From the NCBI GenBank assembly GCA_964466035.1, contig CAYXLR010000009.1, forward strand, positions 1 to 64,000: a stretch of DNA of 64,000 nt. The letters are read 5' to 3'. The first letter of the stretch is position 1. Each line of letters opens with the position of its first letter. Of the stretch, positions 32,421 to 42,956 are shown piece by piece. The position numbers and the translations under genes were made by a program. Below the pieces are notes generated by a model. That model saw only the letters and a program-made list of their open reading frames with translations, was not told the origin of the DNA and did not search any database. This DNA comes from JANQEA01 sp964466035 (GTDB taxonomy: Bacteria > Bipolaricaulota > Bipolaricaulia > UBA7950 > UBA9294).

Positions 32421-35400
32421 TTAGTGGATCCAGAGCGCCTCGTCCTTGGTGTTGTTGTTCTCTTTGGACTCGAACACCTCGTTGTCGACATCGACGACCA
32501 CGAACACGTCGTAGAAGCCGTTCGGGAGGGCCGAGGCGTCGAAGTCCTGTCGGAACGTCACCGTCTCGTCGGCCGCGAGGCCGTCGTAGCGCGTGCGATG
32601 CCGGGTGTCGACGATCTCGATCGGATCGTCCCCGCGCGCGGGGACGTAGTAGGCGGCGACCGTGAACGGGCCCGCGTCGGCCGTCCCGATGTTCTCGATC
32701 GTGGCGGTGACCCTGGCCGTTCCGATGCCGCCGCTCTCCAAGCGCGCCGAGAGCGACCTGACCTTCAGGTCGGGGCATTCGCCGACGCAGGTCGTCCCCG
32801 GCGGCGTGTACGGCTCCCCGCCGATCTCGCACGTGAGCTCGGCGGAGTTGTTCGCCTCGTTCGACTCCGATACGCGGCCGACGCATTCGTCGTCGACGAT
32901 CCGATCGCAGTCGACGTCGATCCGGAGGATGTACCTGCCCGGATCGTGGAAAACCGATCGAGCGAGCGACCAGACGACGTCGCGGACGTCGTCCCGGATC
33001 ATCCCGACGAGGCTCTTGGTGCTGGTGTAGACGAGGTCGGCGCACTCGAGCGGCACGCGCCCGTCGCAGTCCACCAACGGGTTCACACGGAAGACCCGGA
33101 GGAGCACGTCGAACGGGTCCGCGGCCTTCACGCCGGCATTGGAGACGGTCGCGATGACGTCGATCGACTCCGTCGTCTGCCAGTCAGCGATCGCCGCCGG
33201 CTCGGTGGTCAGCGAATCGACCGCGAGATCCGGGAGCCGCGTCCCGACGAGGAGGATCGGGATCTGCTGCGCGTTGTTGACCTCGTTGTGCTCGGCGACC
33301 CTGCCCTCGCAGACGCCGTCCCGGTCCACGTCGCCCTCGCAATCGACCTCGGCCGTGATGACGTACTGCCCGGGCGGGAGGTCGGCCTCCTTGAGGTCGA
33401 GCGTACAGCGGACCTGCTCGGGGACCAGGACGCCGATCCCGGGCAGCGTGACGGTGCCGAAGTAGTCGGCCTCGCGGCACGAACTGGCGTCCGCCTCGTC
33501 GCAGGAGTGGACCCGGACCGCGACGGGACCGAGCTCCTCCACGCGGGACAACCGGAACCGCACCGTGAACTCGCCGGTCGGCACGACGCCGATGTTGAGC
33601 ACCGTCACCGCGACCTCGACCGCGTCGACCTGCGTCTGATCGATCGCGTCCTCCGGTGACGTGGCGAGCGTCGCGATCGTGAGATCCGGCCCGAGCACGG
33701 TCACCTGCGTCTCGAGGACGTTGTTGAACGGGTCCCGCTCGCGAACGTCGCCGTCGGGATCGATCTCCACGCGGATCCGATACTGCCGCGGCAGGAGGTC
33801 GCGCGATTCGAGGATCACCGGCACGACGATGCTCTCCCCGATGTCGAGGTCGGGGACCGCGATCTCCGGGGCGGGCGTGAAGAACGACTGGCTGTACGAC
33901 TCGCTGCACTGCGCGGTCGTCGACGTCCCGTCGATCGTCGAAGTCAACGGGCAGTACGAGAAGCGCACCGTGAACGGCCCCGCGTTCTGCTCGCCGAGGT
34001 TGGCGATGCAGGCGCTGAGGCGGATCGTCTGTCCCTGCGGCACGTCGCCGAACGGCTCGCGCGCGATCCCGCCTTCCGGACAGAACGCGAGATCGGGGAG
34101 TCGAGACGCCAGCAGCGTCAGGGTCGTGACCAGCTCGTTGTTCGTCTCGTCGTGTTCGTCGATCGCGTCCGAAGGATCGACGAGGACCCTGATTTCGTAG
34201 ACCCCGGGCGTGAGGAACAGAACCGACAGCGCGCCGACGTGCCGGCTCTGCATGTCCGGCGAGAGGTTCAGGCTCTGGCAGCTGACGGCGTCGCTGCAGG
34301 GGAACGGCTCCCACCGCAGCCCGCCCTTGACGCGGTAGTAGAACGCGACGTCGAAGCCTTCTGCCGTGGCTCTTCCGGTGTTCTTGATCGTCGTCGACAC
34401 GGTCACCGAATCGGCGCGCCCGAGCTCCGCCGGCGATGGAGGGCTGAGCTCGATGCTCTCCGGGTGGAGCTCCGGCCTCCTCACCTCGGGCGGATGGATG
34501 GTCAGCGTGCGACTCATCTCGTTGTTGGCCTCGTCGAACTCGTGGAGCACGTCGTTCGGATCGACGACGACGCGGATCTCGTAGAGGGCCGGCGCGTCCG
34601 TGAGGCCGACCTTCTCCGGATCGAGGATCCCCTCGACCGTGGCGCTCATCCCGCGGCCGAGGATGGCGATCGTGGCGCTGGCGAACCGGACGTGGCCGGC
34701 GTAGAACGCGACCTCGACGTCCTTCGCCACGCCCTCGCCGTCGTTTCGGATCTCCGCCGAGACGCCGATCTCCTCGTCGAGCCGGACGAGCGACCTGTCG
34801 AAGGCGAGGCTGAGCGGGACAAGCTCGACCGATTGGAGGGTCAGCGAACCGGAGACCGTGTTGTTCCCCTCGTTCTGCTCGAGGACCTCGTCCTCCGGGT
34901 CGATCACCACGGCGATGCGATGGGTCCCCGGTTCGAGGCTCAGGCCCTGCGGGTCGAGCTCCGCGGTGACGTCGGTCACGCCGCCGGCCGGGAGGACGAA
35001 CCGGATCTGGCGTGCGAACTCCGCGCCGTCGACCAGGAACGCGGCGACGAACTGGCCGGCCTGGATCTCCCCGAGATTCTGGATCTGGGTGGTGACGTTC
35101 CACGGCTCCATGTCGTCGACGGCGCTCGGATTGGTGTGGGCGTACGCGATGCTCACCGGCTGGAGATCCGGAAGACCGAGGCTCGAATCCCGGAGCGTCA
35201 TCGTCGTCCGCAGCTCGTTGTTCAGCTCGTCCGTCTCGGAGATGTGATTCGCCGAATCCGCGACGATCCGGAGATCGTACGTCCCCAAGTCCATGTCCAT
35301 CGTGTCCAGGTAGAACGTGACTTCGTAGAAGTCCTGGTGGCTCGGGGGCATGCTCACGCTCTCCACGGTCTCGTGCAGGGTCCAATTCCCCGCGCTGTTC

Positions 35401-35630
35401 TGATGCCGGTAGAAGAAGCTGATGTTGAAGCCATCAGCGCTTCGAGCTCCGGTGTTCATCACGCGCGCGTACACCTCGACCGTCTCGCCGCGGTGGATCG
35501 TCGAGGGAGGATCGAGAACGATCTTCGTGACATACAGCTCCGCGAGGTCCTCCGCGCCCTGCCCGACCAGGATCATCCACAAGCCCACAAGCAAGACAGC
35601 CATCACCGGCAGCACAACCTTCTTCTTCAT
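32421..35630 (-). CDS. Exported protein of about eight CARDB repeats
   Basis: This 1069-residue secreted protein has a signal peptide (MKKKVVLPVMAVLLVGLW). The rest is about eight CARDB-type Ig-like repeats of about 120 residues. Each ends in the pattern I(R)VxVDPxDxxxExxExNN, for example VVIDPEDEVLEQNEGNN and VLVDPSDAIDEHDETNN. Repeats 6 and 7 carry an extra acidic, Cys-containing insert. CARDB domains are associated with cell-surface adhesion; no enzyme motif is present and no C-terminal anchor is seen. GGGAGG lies 5 bases before the ATG. It is the last gene of a four-gene operon. Confidence 0.88.
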   Translation of the reverse strand: MKKKVVLPVMAVLLVGLWMILVGQGAEDLAELYVTKIVLDPPSTIHRGETVEVYARVMNTGARSADGFNISFFYRHQNSAGNWTLHETVESVSMPPSHQDFYEVTFYLDTMDMDLGTYDLRIVADSANHISETDELNNELRTTMTLRDSSLGLPDLQPVSIAYAHTNPSAVDDMEPWNVTTQIQNLGEIQAGQFVAAFLVDGAEFARQIRFVLPAGGVTDVTAELDPQGLSLEPGTHRIAVVIDPEDEVLEQNEGNNTVSGSLTLQSVELVPLSLAFDRSLVRLDEEIGVSAEIRNDGEGVAKDVEVAFYAGHVRFASATIAILGRGMSATVEGILDPEKVGLTDAPALYEIRVVVDPNDVLHEFDEANNEMSRTLTIHPPEVRRPELHPESIELSPPSPAELGRADSVTVSTTIKNTGRATAEGFDVAFYYRVKGGLRWEPFPCSDAVSCQSLNLSPDMQSRHVGALSVLFLTPGVYEIRVLVDPSDAIDEHDETNNELVTTLTLLASRLPDLAFCPEGGIAREPFGDVPQGQTIRLSACIANLGEQNAGPFTVRFSYCPLTSTIDGTSTTAQCSESYSQSFFTPAPEIAVPDLDIGESIVVPVILESRDLLPRQYRIRVEIDPDGDVRERDPFNNVLETQVTVLGPDLTIATLATSPEDAIDQTQVDAVEVAVTVLNIGVVPTGEFTVRFRLSRVEELGPVAVRVHSCDEADASSCREADYFGTVTLPGIGVLVPEQVRCTLDLKEADLPPGQYVITAEVDCEGDVDRDGVCEGRVAEHNEVNNAQQIPILLVGTRLPDLAVDSLTTEPAAIADWQTTESIDVIATVSNAGVKAADPFDVLLRVFRVNPLVDCDGRVPLECADLVYTSTKSLVGMIRDDVRDVVWSLARSVFHDPGRYILRIDVDCDRIVDDECVGRVSESNEANNSAELTCEIGGEPYTPPGTTCVGECPDLKVRSLSARLESGGIGTARVTATIENIGTADAGPFTVAAYYVPARGDDPIEIVDTRHRTRYDGLAADETVTFRQDFDASALPNGFYDVFVVVDVDNEVFESKENNNTKDEALWIH

Positions 35631-35668
35631 CGGCCTCCCTGCCTCCTCCCGAGAGAGCATTTCCCCTC

Positions 35669-38600
35669 CTATTGCTCCGAAGCGATCTTGTAAACGGCAC
35701 CGTCTTCCGTGCCGTAGTAGTAGTTCCGTATGAGCCGCGTCCCCAACTCCGTCCTCTCGCGCGTCTCGATCAGCACCAGCGCCGACCGGATCGCCCCGGC
35801 GGTATACCCGTCAAGGTCGATCTCGAAGGCCTCGTCCCCGTCCAGCGTCAGAACGTGTGGGACTCCAGCGTCGTCGCCGAAGAAGAGACGACCGGTCCGC
35901 CTGTCGGCCGACGGCGTCGAGCGGATCGCTGCGCCCGCCTCGTAGATCCAGTGGGCGGTTCCGTCGAAGCCGAGCGAGTACAGTCCGCCTGCCTCGGTCG
36001 CGACGTAGATCGGATCGATGTCGCGGGGATCGATCACGACGGACGTGATCGCCCCGGGAAGCGTCCCCGTGCGAGGATACCGCCAGCCGGCCAGGATCTG
36101 CCCCTCGGCGCTGCCGCGGGCCGTGCAATGGCTGAGCGCGTACAGGATCCCGCCGCTTCCGGCGGTCGTGCCGACGTAGCTCCCCGATCCACCGAGGGCG
36201 AGCGCCGCCGGCGTCCCCACCGTCTCGGCCTCGTCGAAGACGCACTGAGCCGAAAGGGTCGCGTTGTACGCACGGAGCCCCGCGGTCGACAGAACGTAGA
36301 TCAACTGCCGCGATCCGTCGTACCGGATGTCGACGACCCGGCCGGGAACCGGGACGAGTCGTGACACGGCGTACGTCGAGCCGGAGAGCGCCAGCTCGTG
36401 GAACCCGTCCTCGACGGCGGCGTAGACGCGCCCGCCGTCGCCGAGGACGAGCGCCACCGGCGATCGGTCGAGCGCCGCGCCCCCCGCGCTCGCTCCGGTC
36501 TCCAAGTCGATGCGAACGAATCCTCCCGCCGCGGTGAGCACGTAGGCGTAAGGCGTCCCCTCGAGGGACCACGCCACGTCGGCCACCGCCCCGGTGACCG
36601 ACGCCGTCTCCTCCACGGTCCCGTCGGAATCGATCCGGCGCACTCGGCCGTCGATCGAGGCCGCGTAGACGGCGCCGCTGGATTCGTCGGCGGCCAGCCA
36701 GCGCACGGCCGATGGAGCCCCCGACGGCGGGACGACCGCTTGAGGCCTCGGCGGAGCGAGCCCGATCACCGTGTAGCTCGGCGCTGTCGGTACGTGGACG
36801 TTCGGAACGCCGTTGTTCGTTTCGTCCTCCTCGGGGATCAGGTCGTCCGGATCGACCTCGACCGACAGGACGAACGTTCCCGCCGTGCCCGTCGGCAAGG
36901 GGTACGAAACCTCTGCCTGATCAAGCGGCCCGACCCCGGTCCACTGCTCCGTCGCAACGCCCAACGACGTCCGGAAAGCGACGGCGAACGGCGGCGACGC
37001 GACGTTGCCGTCGTTCCTCACGGTCACGTAAGCGTACAGCCGCTGGTTCTGCTGGACGGCGTTGTCGTCCCCCAGCGGGGCGCCCGACGAATCGAACCGC
37101 ACCGCCACGGGCACGAGATCGGGGCGGAACGGGTACCCCTCGCCGAACGGCCCGATCTGCACGGTGGAGGAGCACACGTTGTCGCCCTCGTTGCCCTCGG
37201 CGACCTCGTCATCCGCGTCGACCACGATGACGGCCCGATACGAACCGGCGGGGAACTGGCTCGTGTCCACCGAATACGCGAGCGGAACCGACTGCCCCAC
37301 GGCGAGGCCGTTCACGGTCTGCGTCTCGAGGCGATGCGCGACGCCGAAAGGATCGATCCATTCGAAGTCCACCCGGAACGATCCCGCCGGGCGGCGGCCG
37401 AGATTGGCGACCGAACCGCGAATCTGAAGCGTCGTCCCGACGTCGACGCTCGTGCCCGGGCTCACGAGGATCTCGCGGCACGCGAGGTTCGGCGCGTCGG
37501 TCGGGACCACGACGCCCGAGTCGTCTTCGAACCGAAGGACGTCGCCAACCGCAAAGAAGACGACCGTCTCGTTGTTCGTTTCATCGAGCTCCGGGACTTC
37601 GTCGGACGGATCGACTCGCACGGTGAGGCGGTACCGCCCCTCCGGCCATTCGGCCGGCGCGGTGGTCTGGCGGACCACGCGCTTCGCCGACCGGGCGAGT
37701 CCGGCCGCGCTCAGAGCGCCGACGCCCGCGGGTTCCTCCGTGTTCCAGACGAGATCGGCCGGCCCCCATTCGTTGCCGTCCTCGCTGTACGCCAGCAGGA
37801 ACTCGACCTGAAATCGCTCGGAATCGATCCGCCCGGCGTTTCGGACCGTCGCCGAGACCGTCACGGCCTCGTGGGGCCCGATGGGGGAAGCCGGCTCCAG
37901 CTCCACTTCCGTCACGTGGAGCTCGGCGAGACGCTCCGCCGGCGGCAGGATGCGAAGCGACGAACTGATGACGTTGTTCCCTTCATCGAGCTCGGCGACG
38001 CGATCGTCCGGATCGACGACCACGCGCAGCGTGTACGTGCCCGGTGGGAAATCGAACGTGCTCAACACCCCCTCGACACGTGCCCTGTCGTCCTCCTCGA
38101 GCCCCTCGTCGGTCGCGGTCGACGCGCGGTAGTAGAACGTGTCGAAGCGGCTGTCGTCGAGGTAGAAGCCGACGTTGAAATCGTACTGGCTTCGATCTCC
38201 GGTGTTCTCGATCACGGCGACGACGGTGATCGTGTCGCCTTGTCGTATCGGCTCGGACGACGCGTCGAGGCTGATCGGATGAAGCTCGGTTCCCATGACC
38301 GAGAACCCGACGATCAGCTCGTTGTTCTCCTCGTTCTGCTCCGGAACGCGATCCGCCTCGTCGACGACGACCCGCAGCTCGTAGCTGCCCGGGACGAGGT
38401 CGAGTCGGTCGGGCCGGGCGTCGATCGTCGTCTCCTCGGTCGCCGTGTTCGAATCCTCTTCGATCCCCAGCCTCGAGATCGTCAGCGTGTCCAAGGGGAT
38501 CCATTCCGCGTCTCCTCGAGCGCGGTAGTAGAAGGAGAGATCGATCCCGAGGGTGTTGGGCACGATCGGCGCGGCGGAGCCGCCGCGGTTCATCACGACG

Positions 38601-39739
38601 ACCTCGACGTCCATGTCCTTGTCCCAAGCGAGCGGCAGGCCTTCGTCGAAGGTGACCTGCACCGGAAGGAGCTCCGGAAGCTCGAGCGTCGAGGGGCGGA
38701 CGGTCATCGCAGCGAGGAGGACGTTGTTCGTCCCGTCCTGTTCCTGGGTCCCCTCGGGCCGCCCCACGGCGACGCGGACCGCGTAGGTCGTGATGCAGCC
38801 CTCCAGCCGGTCCATCTGCTCGTCGCTCAGCGGCACCATCGCGGACGCGGGAACCGTGCTCCCGGACCCGGAGAGCATCTCGCGCAGGGCCTGCCCCGTC
38901 CAGAAGGGCGCTTCCACCTCGACCGACTGATCCCGCTCGAGCCCGGGGATCCCAACGGCTCCGAACGGGATCCAAGCGTCGGCGGGAACGGCTTCGACCC
39001 GAGCCGCAAAATCGGAGACGGTGTAGCCGAGCGGGGGATCCGCCGGCTGGAAGATCCACTCGCCGCTCGTCGATGCGCCCGAATCGTCCGGCGCCGCGGC
39101 GATCCGCCACGCCTCCTCCGTCTCGACGTCGACGCAGGAGATGGGGAACAACGAGAACTCCACGCGGAACGCTCCGGACGCGAGCCGTCCCGTGTTTTCG
39201 ACGACGCCGGTCAACGTGGCGGTCTCCCCCCACGGAAGCGGGGAAGCGGGCGTCGCCTCGAGCTCCACCGGATGAAGCTCGGGGCGCGGCGCCAGGACCT
39301 GCAGGGTCGTCACCCGGCGGTTGTTCGTCTCGTCGGACTCGACGATCCAGTTCTCCGGATCGACCAGCGCCACGATCTCGTACTGCCCATCGAGCAGATC
39401 GTTCGTGTCGATCCACACTTCGACGATTGCCTCGCCCGAGCCGGCCTGATCGCCGGCGACGGCCTCGACCGTGATCCCGCAGGGCTCCTGCTTGTCCAAC
39501 CGACGCCACGACAACTCGAGGCGCGCGTTGACCGGAAGCGGCCCGCCCTCGAGGAGGACGGTGGCCGTCACTCGGACGACGTCGCCCTTGGTGACCGAGG
39601 CGGACGGCTCGAGCGTCACCTCCCGGATGCTCAGATCGGGCAGCGGTTCTTGCGAGACGCTCGGGACAGCCACTGCAGCGGCAACGAGCAAGCCGCAGCC
39701 CAAAAGCACGGCTTGGCTCCAACGACTCCGGACCATCAT
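35669..39739 (-). CDS. Exported protein: seven CARDB repeats plus C-terminal beta-propeller
   Basis: This 1356-residue protein begins with a signal peptide (AVLLGCGLLVAAAVAV). Up to about residue 1010 there are about seven CARDB-like repeats, each closing with a D-x(4-6)-E-x2-E-x-NN turn (VVVDPDDRVAELDEGNN, VRVDPSDEVPELDETNN). The last 340 residues read as a beta-propeller of PQQ/WD-like blades (GAVYAASIDGRVRRID, YGTEDGAVYKIAS). It follows the 744-residue gene by 68 bases and precedes the 1069-residue gene by 38. A scaffold or surface-binding role is inference. Confidence 0.87.
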   Translation of the reverse strand: MMVRSRWSQAVLLGCGLLVAAAVAVPSVSQEPLPDLSIREVTLEPSASVTKGDVVRVTATVLLEGGPLPVNARLELSWRRLDKQEPCGITVEAVAGDQAGSGEAIVEVWIDTNDLLDGQYEIVALVDPENWIVESDETNNRRVTTLQVLAPRPELHPVELEATPASPLPWGETATLTGVVENTGRLASGAFRVEFSLFPISCVDVETEEAWRIAAAPDDSGASTSGEWIFQPADPPLGYTVSDFAARVEAVPADAWIPFGAVGIPGLERDQSVEVEAPFWTGQALREMLSGSGSTVPASAMVPLSDEQMDRLEGCITTYAVRVAVGRPEGTQEQDGTNNVLLAAMTVRPSTLELPELLPVQVTFDEGLPLAWDKDMDVEVVVMNRGGSAAPIVPNTLGIDLSFYYRARGDAEWIPLDTLTISRLGIEEDSNTATEETTIDARPDRLDLVPGSYELRVVVDEADRVPEQNEENNELIVGFSVMGTELHPISLDASSEPIRQGDTITVVAVIENTGDRSQYDFNVGFYLDDSRFDTFYYRASTATDEGLEEDDRARVEGVLSTFDFPPGTYTLRVVVDPDDRVAELDEGNNVISSSLRILPPAERLAELHVTEVELEPASPIGPHEAVTVSATVRNAGRIDSERFQVEFLLAYSEDGNEWGPADLVWNTEEPAGVGALSAAGLARSAKRVVRQTTAPAEWPEGRYRLTVRVDPSDEVPELDETNNETVVFFAVGDVLRFEDDSGVVVPTDAPNLACREILVSPGTSVDVGTTLQIRGSVANLGRRPAGSFRVDFEWIDPFGVAHRLETQTVNGLAVGQSVPLAYSVDTSQFPAGSYRAVIVVDADDEVAEGNEGDNVCSSTVQIGPFGEGYPFRPDLVPVAVRFDSSGAPLGDDNAVQQNQRLYAYVTVRNDGNVASPPFAVAFRTSLGVATEQWTGVGPLDQAEVSYPLPTGTAGTFVLSVEVDPDDLIPEEDETNNGVPNVHVPTAPSYTVIGLAPPRPQAVVPPSGAPSAVRWLAADESSGAVYAASIDGRVRRIDSDGTVEETASVTGAVADVAWSLEGTPYAYVLTAAGGFVRIDLETGASAGGAALDRSPVALVLGDGGRVYAAVEDGFHELALSGSTYAVSRLVPVPGRVVDIRYDGSRQLIYVLSTAGLRAYNATLSAQCVFDEAETVGTPAALALGGSGSYVGTTAGSGGILYALSHCTARGSAEGQILAGWRYPRTGTLPGAITSVVIDPRDIDPIYVATEAGGLYSLGFDGTAHWIYEAGAAIRSTPSADRRTGRLFFGDDAGVPHVLTLDGDEAFEIDLDGYTAGAIRSALVLIETRERTELGTRLIRNYYYGTEDGAVYKIASEQ

Positions 39740-39807
39740 GCCCCCTTAGCCCTTTCGTTCGTCCTTCTCGCCGTTCCCCTTCCGCCGGGGGTCCGCACTC
39801 CGCCGGC

Positions 39808-42042
39808 TTACTGGAATGGACTCAGGTCGAACGCGTACAGATAACCGTCCGATGAAGCGACCAACAGGACGCCGGTCTCCGTGTCGACGACCGGCCTGAG
39901 AAGCGCGTCGGGAATGGCGCCGTTCTCCTCGGGCTTGAACAGGAAAGGCACCGACGAGCTCCACGCCGTGATCGATTCGTACTCCTCGAGATCCGACTCC
40001 CAGCCTTGGAGAATCGGTCGCGTCACGCGCCCGTCGCGCGTCCAGCCGGAGATGAAGACGGCGACCGCGTCGTCTCCGTCGCTGTTCGGGAGAACCGCCG
40101 GCGCGGTGAGGATGTCCGTGGGGTCGAACTGCCGCTCGGACAGCTCGACGTCGTCGAACCCGCGGCCTTCGTCGTACTCGAACCGGGCGATCTCCCCGAT
40201 GTCGCTCGTCAGGTAAATGACGGCGTCGTCGTCCGTGCTCACCAGCGACATGCCGACGATCGACCGGAGCGTGATCCCGTCGAACGCCTTCTCCGAGCAG
40301 GTCGACCCGCTCGAAGTCGCGTCCAGGGCGTAGAAGCCGCCCGACTCCGCGCCGAAGAAGAGGGTCGTCCGGGTGGCGTTCAGGCCGAGGGACGTCGTGA
40401 TCCGGTCCTGCGCGTCGAAGGAGCACGACGAGCCGTTCGAGCGGATGCCGTAGACGACCTCGTCCGCCGCGATCCAGATCGTTCCCGTCCCGTCGACGTA
40501 GGCGGGCGCCGTGGTCACCGCGCCGTGCCGCGTGTGGCTTCGCTCGGTCCCTCCGGCGACCGTGTCGAGGACGAAGACGCCGTTGCCTGAGCCGACGACG
40601 AGCTTCGATCCGTCGTCCGACAGCACCAGGTGCGTCGTCGGGCTCTCGGACGTTGTGTCGAAGCCCGTGCCCAGGCCGTCGTCGCTTTGCCACAGCTCGA
40701 CGAGGAACGGCTCGTCCTCCTTGTCCTCGCCCTCGAGCGCGTAGACCCTTCCGTCCCCGGCACCGACGTAGACGCGGTAGGTCTGCGTCGGCGCGTCGTA
40801 CGAGACGGCCGGTGACGTCAGCGAACCCCCTCCGGCCGGCGCCCAACTCGCCTTCTCCTCTCCCGTCCTGACCTTCAGGACGTGGAGGCGGTCGCCGGAC
40901 GCCGTCGAAGCGACGTGGAAGACGAGCCCCCCGCTGACGACGGGAGCGACGTGCACGCTCTCGATGTCCGTGTAGTCGTCGCACCGACAGTGCGTCCTAG
41001 CCGGGAACGTCCAGAGGTCGACCGTGGAGTAGAACTGCGCGAGGTTGAACGGCTCGGGGAGAAAGACGTCCTTCGGGCTTCCTCCCCCCTCCGGATTCAC
41101 CGAAATCCTGAGCTGAACGGGGTTCGCCTTGCCCAGAACGTCGCCCGACTCGGCGGCGGCGGCGGACGGCTGGAACAGGCGGTTGAAGATGTCGTAGTTG
41201 AGCGTGACCAGGATGAACCCCTCGTCTCCCGGATCGCCGGGGGAGGCGAACTTCGAAAGCTGGACCGGATTCCCTTCGGCGTCCTTGACGAGGAAGTCGA
41301 ACTCGTCGGCCGGCGGCTCGAGCGCCAGCCGGTAGTACCCCCAGACCTCGAGATCCGCGCTGGTGAGGGACTCCGTCCCGACGTTGTGCACGTCGACGGC
41401 GAGGCTCGTCTGGAGACTCCCCATGCGGCAGACGGGGAAAGCATCGGCCAGCGTCATCTCCGAGATGTGGCGGCCGGATCGCAGGAGGGTCAGTCGGTAC
41501 CTGTCGGCTCGTTCTTCCTCCGCGCCGGCGCAAGCGCCGAGGGGAGCGACGTTGTTGCACCGGTTCGCTTCTTCTTCTCCGAGCGAGCCGTCGGCGTCGG
41601 CTTCGGCGGAGAAGACGTAGACCCCGGGTGTGAACGCCGTCGTGTCGACCGACACGACCGGGCGGCTCTCCTCGCCGACGTCCAACCCCGAGACCGTCTG
41701 CGTCCCGATCTTGCCGTGTTCCCCCGAGATGGTCTCCGTGAAGAAGAAGTCGACCTCGAACTGCCCGACCGCCGCTTTGCCGACGTTCCGGACCGTGGCG
41801 CTCACCCGGACCGTGTCGCCGACGAGCGCTTGGTCCAACCCGAGGGATCGATCCTGCGACGCTTCTTGCTCGACCCATCCGATGTGGAGTGAAACGACCG
41901 CGATGTCGGTTTCCTCACCCGTCTGCCCGTTCACCGCCCATCCGGCGACCAAAACGACGAGGAGGGGCAGTACCGGCCAGCCCAATCCCTTTCTGCATCG
42001 ACGGACACACCTCAGCGCGCAGCTAGACACCTCCCGCAGCAT
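39808..42042 (-). CDS. Exported CARDB/beta-propeller protein
   Basis: This 744-residue protein has a signal peptide (residues about 22-39) and one clear CARDB-like domain (residues about 45-160, DTVRVSATVRNVGKAAVGQFEVDFFF). A second beta domain follows, then a propeller from about residue 350 with PQQ-like blades (VYVGAGDGRVYALEGED, LVVGSGNGVFVLDT, LLVASSDGYLYAFDLSPFQ). It is a shorter relative of the next gene. AAGGAGG lies 4 bases before the ATG. It probably shares the promoter at 42957. Confidence 0.87.
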   Translation of the reverse strand: MLREVSSCALRCVRRCRKGLGWPVLPLLVVLVAGWAVNGQTGEETDIAVVSLHIGWVEQEASQDRSLGLDQALVGDTVRVSATVRNVGKAAVGQFEVDFFFTETISGEHGKIGTQTVSGLDVGEESRPVVSVDTTAFTPGVYVFSAEADADGSLGEEEANRCNNVAPLGACAGAEEERADRYRLTLLRSGRHISEMTLADAFPVCRMGSLQTSLAVDVHNVGTESLTSADLEVWGYYRLALEPPADEFDFLVKDAEGNPVQLSKFASPGDPGDEGFILVTLNYDIFNRLFQPSAAAAESGDVLGKANPVQLRISVNPEGGGSPKDVFLPEPFNLAQFYSTVDLWTFPARTHCRCDDYTDIESVHVAPVVSGGLVFHVASTASGDRLHVLKVRTGEEKASWAPAGGGSLTSPAVSYDAPTQTYRVYVGAGDGRVYALEGEDKEDEPFLVELWQSDDGLGTGFDTTSESPTTHLVLSDDGSKLVVGSGNGVFVLDTVAGGTERSHTRHGAVTTAPAYVDGTGTIWIAADEVVYGIRSNGSSCSFDAQDRITTSLGLNATRTTLFFGAESGGFYALDATSSGSTCSEKAFDGITLRSIVGMSLVSTDDDAVIYLTSDIGEIARFEYDEGRGFDDVELSERQFDPTDILTAPAVLPNSDGDDAVAVFISGWTRDGRVTRPILQGWESDLEEYESITAWSSSVPFLFKPEENGAIPDALLRPVVDTETGVLLVASSDGYLYAFDLSPFQ

Positions 42043-42107
42043 TCGTCCTCCTTACCCCCCACACGGTACTGCTCGGCACCCGATGTCGGCTGTCTGTCAC
42101 ACCCCCG

Positions 42108-42935
42108 CTAGATCGCCAGCTGGAGGAACGTGCCGACCGTGTCGAAGAAGACGCCGATCCCCTCGGGCACGACGGCGAGCCCGGCGCGAATCTCACCGGA
42201 CCGGACGGCCCCCGCGGCTTCCGCGCGATTGAGATCGATCGCCACGATGCGGTACGTCGCCGCAGGGAGTGTCAGCTCGTGCGCAAGCAGGTACCCGCGA
42301 GCGTTGTCGAGGAACGCCTGTCGCTGCGCGTCCTCCGGAGCCATCCGATCGAGCTCCTTCATCACGGCCCGGAGCCGCTCCAGCGTGTCGCCGGAGAACC
42401 GCTCCGTGATGAACCGGAGAACGTCTTCCTTCGCCCGCACCGCCGACGGAACGTCGCCCCCCGCCGGATCGTCGACCGGCTCGCGGGCCTCCTGAATGAA
42501 GATCCCGACGTTCGCATAGAAGACGCCGAGGCCCTTCGGCTCGAAGACCAGTCCGTCGAGCGGCTCCGAGACGCTGGTCCAGGCCTCGTCTTCCGCGACG
42601 GGCGGGATCGAGAAATCGATCGCCGTCACCTGGAACGAGTCGGACGGAAGATCGATGGGAAGCACGAAGTCCTGTACGACAAGGAACTCGCGCGGAAACT
42701 CGAGAAACGCCGCGCGCGTCTCCTCCTCGACCTCGAGGACCCCCATCAACTCGACGAGCGCCGGCAGATACTCGTCGGGCAAGGTGATCAGGGTTCCGAG
42801 CACACGTTCGACGAACGGCTCCTCCTGACCGAGCGACAGCGCTGATGTGCCGATGACGAGGAGTGCCGCGATCCCCAGCACGAGTACGTTGCGAAGACAA
42901 ACACAATGGTAACACGATCCGCGAGCCAACGTCAT
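42108..42935 (-). CDS. Exported protein with internal duplication, unknown family
   Basis: This 275-residue protein has a signal peptide (VLVLGIAALLVIGTSALSLG) and no family I recognise. Its two halves repeat each other. LPSDSFQVTAIDFSI with FEPKGLGVFYANVGIFIQ in the first half corresponds to LPAATYRIVAIDLNR with VPEGIGVFFDTVGTFLQ in the second, each after a helical segment. ATG at 42935 is preferred to the ATG two codons upstream because GGAGG is then 8 bases away. It is the first gene of the CARDB operon, so it probably works with those secreted proteins. Confidence 0.75.
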   Translation of the reverse strand: MTLARGSCYHCVCLRNVLVLGIAALLVIGTSALSLGQEEPFVERVLGTLITLPDEYLPALVELMGVLEVEEETRAAFLEFPREFLVVQDFVLPIDLPSDSFQVTAIDFSIPPVAEDEAWTSVSEPLDGLVFEPKGLGVFYANVGIFIQEAREPVDDPAGGDVPSAVRAKEDVLRFITERFSGDTLERLRAVMKELDRMAPEDAQRQAFLDNARGYLLAHELTLPAATYRIVAIDLNRAEAAGAVRSGEIRAGLAVVPEGIGVFFDTVGTFLQLAI

Positions 42936-42956
42936 GCGCATTACCTCCTTCTTGTT

